Shown here: piece after piece, positions 6,003-8,562 of the stretch | How positions within the stretch are numbered: position 1 is the first letter of the stretch | Layout: each line of letters starts with the position of its first letter | Assembly (NCBI GenBank): GCA_009665115.1 | Contig: WJXE01000064.1 | Location: forward strand, 1-8,562 | DNA: 8,562 nt | DNA from: Nitrosopumilales archaeon | Lineage (GTDB): Archaea > Thermoproteota > Nitrososphaeria > Nitrososphaerales > Nitrososphaeraceae | Direction: 5' to 3' | Notes under the pieces: model-generated | Database searches by the model: none | What the model saw: the letters and a program-made list of their open reading frames with translations, nothing else | What the model was told of the DNA's origin: nothing | Made by a program: the position numbers and the translations under genes

Positions 6003-7173
6003 GCCGTCTCTTCTCCTCTTCTGTAAGAACAAGATCAATTATTTGGATTGCGCTCGAGACTATTTTTTCATCCATTACAAGTGGCGGAAGTAGCCTGATA
6101 ATATTCCTTCCAGAGTATAACATCAATAACCCTTTTTTTAGTGCGTCAAGCAAAACATCCCTAACTTCAAACCGCAACTCTACCGCAAGCATCATACCAA
6201 GACCTCTAACTTCTCTAATGATTCGATGTTTCTCCTGTAGCATAAGCAGGCTTTCTTTAAAATATCTCCCTGTCTTGTCAGCATTTTCGACCAATTTATC
6301 TTCTGTCAACGCTTCAATAGTAGCGTAGCCTGCTGCGCAGGCGAGTGGATTTCCCGAAAAGGTAGAGGAGTGCTCTCCAGTTTTCATACATTCGATAATT
6401 TCAGCCTTTGCGAATGTCAATCCCATAGGCACACCGCCTGCAATGCCCTTCGCCAGACACATTATATCAGGGACGGTATTCCAGTTTTGTCCTGCCCACA
6501 TCTTCCCGGTCCTACCCAGCCCACTTTGAATTTCATCGAATATCAAGACTAATTTGTGTCGATTACATATTTCGCGGATACTTTGGATAACACCGTCAGG
6601 TGGAACTATAATTCCTGTTTCTCCTTGAATCGGTTCCAAAATAACAGTCCCTATAGTTTCGTCGATTGCATCCTCCACTTTGTTGGGATCGGCGTATGGA
6701 ACGAATTTGACACCCTCTAAGAGAGGCTGAAACGATTTTCGATATTTTTCGTTGTGTGTGACAGAAAGGGCTCCGAAGGTCTTCCCATGGTACGCACCAT
6801 TCATGGCGATCACTCCCTTCTTGCCTGTGAACTTGCGAGAGAACTTGAGTGCTGCCTCGACTGCCTCGGCCCCACTATTGCTGAAAAAAGTCTTGTCCAA
6901 CCCAGGAGGTGCTATGGTGGCCAATTTTTGCAGGAACCTAAGTCTTGTATCGTTATAGAGTGACATATGGCATACGATTAATTTCTCTACTTGGGTTCTG
7001 ATCGCTCGCACAACCCTGTCATTACAGTGCCCCACAATAGCGACACCATAGCCCCCCATGCAATCAATATATTCTCTATCAGAAGTATCCCAAACTATTG
7101 CGCCCTTACCTCTGGCAATGTTAACCGGAAATCTTTGGTAAATGCGAGCTAAATACTGATCTTCGCCGTTCAT
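5992..7173 (-). CDS. lysJ: LysW-2-aminoadipate semialdehyde aminotransferase (class III, PLP-dependent)
   Basis: LysJ transfers an amino group, normally from glutamate, to the LysW-bound semialdehyde, making LysW-lysine (or LysW-ornithine). Counted from the ATG at 7173 the protein has 393 residues and shows class III motifs: SNSGAEA at 98-104 (phosphate-binding region), AYHGKTFGALS at 127-137, FDEIQSGLGRTG at 212-223 with the cofactor-contacting Asp at 213, LAKGIAGG at 240-247 with the Schiff-base Lys at 242, and GNPLACAAG at 274-282. The frame stays open upstream to a TTG at 7194. The ATG at 7173 is preferred because it forms an ATGA overlap with the lysZ stop, exactly as lysZ does with lysY. 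Acetylornithine aminotransferase (ArgD) is the close relative and cannot be excluded on sequence alone; the cluster context decides. The 3' end overlaps the regulator gene by 11 bases. Confidence 0.94.
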   Translation of the reverse strand: MNGEDQYLARIYQRFPVNIARGKGAIVWDTSDREYIDCMGGYGVAIVGHCNDRVVRAIRTQVEKLIVCHMSLYNDTRLRFLQKLATIAPPGLDKTFFSNSGAEAVEAALKFSRKFTGKKGVIAMNGAYHGKTFGALSVTHNEKYRKSFQPLLEGVKFVPYADPNKVEDAIDETIGTVILEPIQGETGIIVPPDGVIQSIREICNRHKLVLIFDEIQSGLGRTGKMWAGQNWNTVPDIMCLAKGIAGGVPMGLTFAKAEIIECMKTGEHSSTFSGNPLACAAGYATIEALTEDKLVENADKTGRYFKESLLMLQEKHRIIREVRGLGMMLAVELRFEVRDVLLDALKKGLLMLYSGRNIIRLLPPLVMDEKIVSSAIQIIDLVLTEEEKRRHVH

Positions 7174-7973
7174 TTCTGGGTGATCACTGTACAATTATCA
7201 TGCGCAATCGCCTTTGAGAGGGGCTTTTGTGTTTGACCTGAGGCGATCACAGCTTCATTCACTCCCATTTGTAAAGCTTCGATAGCAGCTAGGACTTTTT
7301 TTTCCATACCAAATCCTATTCGTGGAAGGGCCGCTTTCGCCTGCTCAACCGTAATGTGTGTTACCAAGCTATCGTTTAGTCTAAGGCCGTTGACATTTGT
7401 CATGAATATAACTGTGTTAGCTTTCATAGCTCCTGCTACGTAGGCAGCTGCCCGGTCACCATCAACATTGAGAAAATCATATTCCTCACTTAGGGCCACT
7501 GGCGATAAAACAGGAAGGTATTCTTTTTCCAGTAGTAAAGTTATTAGGGACGGGTCGACAGAATTTATTTTCCCTGTATATCCGCCGTCAATCACCATTT
7601 TCCTACCTTTCTCGTTCATTATTACGAGCTTCTTCTTACGGTCTGCCTTCAAGACCCCGCCGTCAATTCCTGATATACCTGCTGCTTTTATGCCATGCTG
7701 CAGAAGCAGTCTTACTATTACCTTGTTGAGCTTACCTGCCATAACCATCGTGTAGATTTCTGCAGTTTCCTTGTCAGTATACCTGCTTCTTACGCCACCG
7801 GGTGATACAACAAACCCCTGCGTCTTACCAAGTTTATTAGCTATGATAGTGACTTCCTTTCCGCCGCCATGAACGACTACTAATTTAGTGATTTCGGAAG
7901 TTTTTTTTATATCAGCTATTGTTGTCGGATGGAGTTCATCAACTATACTTCCGCCAATCTTGACTACAATCAT
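7170..7973 (-). CDS. lysZ: LysW-aminoadipate/glutamate kinase (amino acid kinase family)
   Basis: LysZ uses ATP to phosphorylate the side-chain carboxylate of the LysW-bound alpha-aminoadipate (or glutamate), giving the acyl phosphate used by LysY. The 267-residue product has the amino acid kinase fold signature: K5-IGGS at the N-terminus, HGGGKE at 35-40, SRYTD at 63-67, NVDGDRAA at 169-176 and the nucleotide-site segment GFGMEKK at 220-226. Length is typical of ArgB/LysZ proteins. The ATG at 7973 overlaps the lysY stop (ATGA) and places the conserved Lys at residue 5, as the family expects. At the other end the TGA overlaps the lysJ ATG by four bases in the same way. Acetylglutamate kinase (ArgB) is the alternative, but the presence of lysW, lysX, lysJ and lysK and the absence of any acetyltransferase gene in the window argue for the carrier-linked enzyme. 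Confidence 0.94.
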   Translation of the reverse strand: MIVVKIGGSIVDELHPTTIADIKKTSEITKLVVVHGGGKEVTIIANKLGKTQGFVVSPGGVRSRYTDKETAEIYTMVMAGKLNKVIVRLLLQHGIKAAGISGIDGGVLKADRKKKLVIMNEKGRKMVIDGGYTGKINSVDPSLITLLLEKEYLPVLSPVALSEEYDFLNVDGDRAAAYVAGAMKANTVIFMTNVNGLRLNDSLVTHITVEQAKAALPRIGFGMEKKVLAAIEALQMGVNEAVIASGQTQKPLSKAIAHDNCTVITQK

Positions 7974-8562
7974 ACTGGTGTCAGAGGAGTATATTTTAGA
8001 CCATCCGTCTCGTTAAAACCTTGCATCACATTCATATTCTGAACCGCAGACCCGGCTGCTCCTTTCATCAAGTTGTCAGATGCCGAAAGAGCAACAAGTC
8101 TTTGATTATCGTCGTCAATGTCAAATCCGAGATCACAGAAATTTGAGCCCACAACGAATTTTGGATCCGGAAATTTGTATAAACCCTTCTTGTCACGGAT
8201 AAACCGTATAAATGGCTCATTCTTGTACGAGTTTCGATACATTTTCCAGATATCTAATTCGGAAGCTCCTTTAGTGAGGAACAGATGATTAGTGGTAAGA
8301 ATTCCACGAACTAGGTTTACTGCATGAGGGCTCATACTCACCTTAATAGCCTTCTTAGCAATTAATCCTAATTCCTGTTCGATTTCTCCAGTATGTCTGT
8401 GCTTAGCCGGCTTGTATGGTCGTATTACTCCGTAGCGCATTGCATGATGCGTTCCCCAACTTACCTTGGCACCAGCGCCTGAGGAGCCTATCTTGCTATC
8501 AACTATTATGTGTTCAGTGTCAATAATATTATTTTCTAGGAGCGGCTTTATGGCGAGCAAAG
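7970..8562 (-). CDS. lysY: LysW-L-2-aminoadipate 6-phosphate reductase (LysY/ArgC family), 3' part only
   Basis: This enzyme reduces the acyl phosphate on the LysW-bound substrate to the semialdehyde with NADPH, the third carrier-bound step of lysine synthesis, or of ornithine synthesis in bifunctional systems. About 197 C-terminal residues are visible, where the family has roughly 350. The N-terminal Rossmann half and the catalytic Cys lie beyond the window edge, and the first visible base is mid-codon. Counting from the first whole codon, visible family motifs are SSGAGAK (26-32), HRHTGEIEQEL (54-64, with the conserved catalytic His of the ArgC/LysY family), VGSNFCDLG (137-145) and the C-terminal DNLMKGAAGSAVQNMN (162-177). 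Its TGA stop overlaps the lysZ ATG by four bases (ATGA), implying translational coupling. Specificity for LysW substrates rather than N-acetylglutamyl phosphate is inferred from the neighbouring lysZ, lysJ, lysW and lysX. The family call is very secure. Confidence 0.95.
   Translation of the reverse strand, partial: LLAIKPLLENNIIDTEHIIVDSKIGSSGAGAKVSWGTHHAMRYGVIRPYKPAKHRHTGEIEQELGLIAKKAIKVSMSPHAVNLVRGILTTNHLFLTKGASELDIWKMYRNSYKNEPFIRFIRDKKGLYKFPDPKFVVGSNFCDLGFDIDDDNQRLVALSASDNLMKGAAGSAVQNMNVMQGFNETDGLKYTPLTPV

Noticed and set aside
6003..6038. Twelve-codon N-terminal extension of the Lrp-type regulator from a TTG
   Set aside because: The ATG at 6002 has a GAGGAG motif at good spacing and gives the standard Lrp-family N-terminus.
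5779..6093. 104-codon plus-strand open frame
   Set aside because: It runs antisense to the regulator and the lysJ 3' end, which have clear family motifs.
7174..7194. Seven-codon N-terminal extension of lysJ from a TTG
   Set aside because: The ATG at 7173 makes an ATGA overlap with lysZ and matches the family start; the TTG would overlap lysZ by 25 bases.

Overview
The window looks like chromosomal DNA of a mesophilic, moderate-GC archaeon, most likely a thaumarchaeon (Nitrososphaerota, ammonia-oxidiser type). That assignment is an inference. The LysW-carrier lysine route occurs in archaea and Thermus-like bacteria, but archaeal-type diphthine synthase rules out bacteria. TATA-like promoter elements, an almost leaderless gene, GTG and TTG starts and an Lrp-type regulator inside the lysine cluster all fit an archaeon. 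Every confident gene is on the minus strand, so the biological order runs from high to low coordinates.

Upstream block (8562 to 5577): lysY (N-terminus cut off by the window edge), lysZ, lysJ and an Lrp/AsnC-type regulator of the LysM kind. The genes are joined by overlaps of 4, 4 and 11 bases, so this is one tightly coupled operon. A T-rich stretch follows the regulator.

Downstream block (5420 to 911): homocitrate synthase, lysW (55 codons), lysX, lysK and dphB. Gaps are 27, -4, 6 and 23 bases. A TATA-like box sits just ahead of homocitrate synthase, enclosed by a perfect 7-base inverted repeat that is a plausible regulator site.

Together the genes encode the first step of the alpha-aminoadipate pathway (homocitrate synthase) and the complete carrier-protein half. 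LysX joins the substrate amino group to the C-terminal Glu of LysW, LysZ phosphorylates, LysY reduces, LysJ transaminates, and LysK releases lysine. Homoaconitase, homoisocitrate dehydrogenase and the alpha-aminoadipate aminotransferase are not in the window. In archaea the same enzymes can also make ornithine for arginine.

The last gene, dphB, is unrelated to lysine and modifies elongation factor 2. It carries a C-terminal DUF357-like domain, an unusual fusion.

Positions 1 to 910 hold no confident gene. They contain a 9-base perfect inverted repeat (401-448), protein-like but frame-broken reading frames on both strands, and a weak T-rich possible terminator. This may be decayed coding sequence or an unrecognised RNA.
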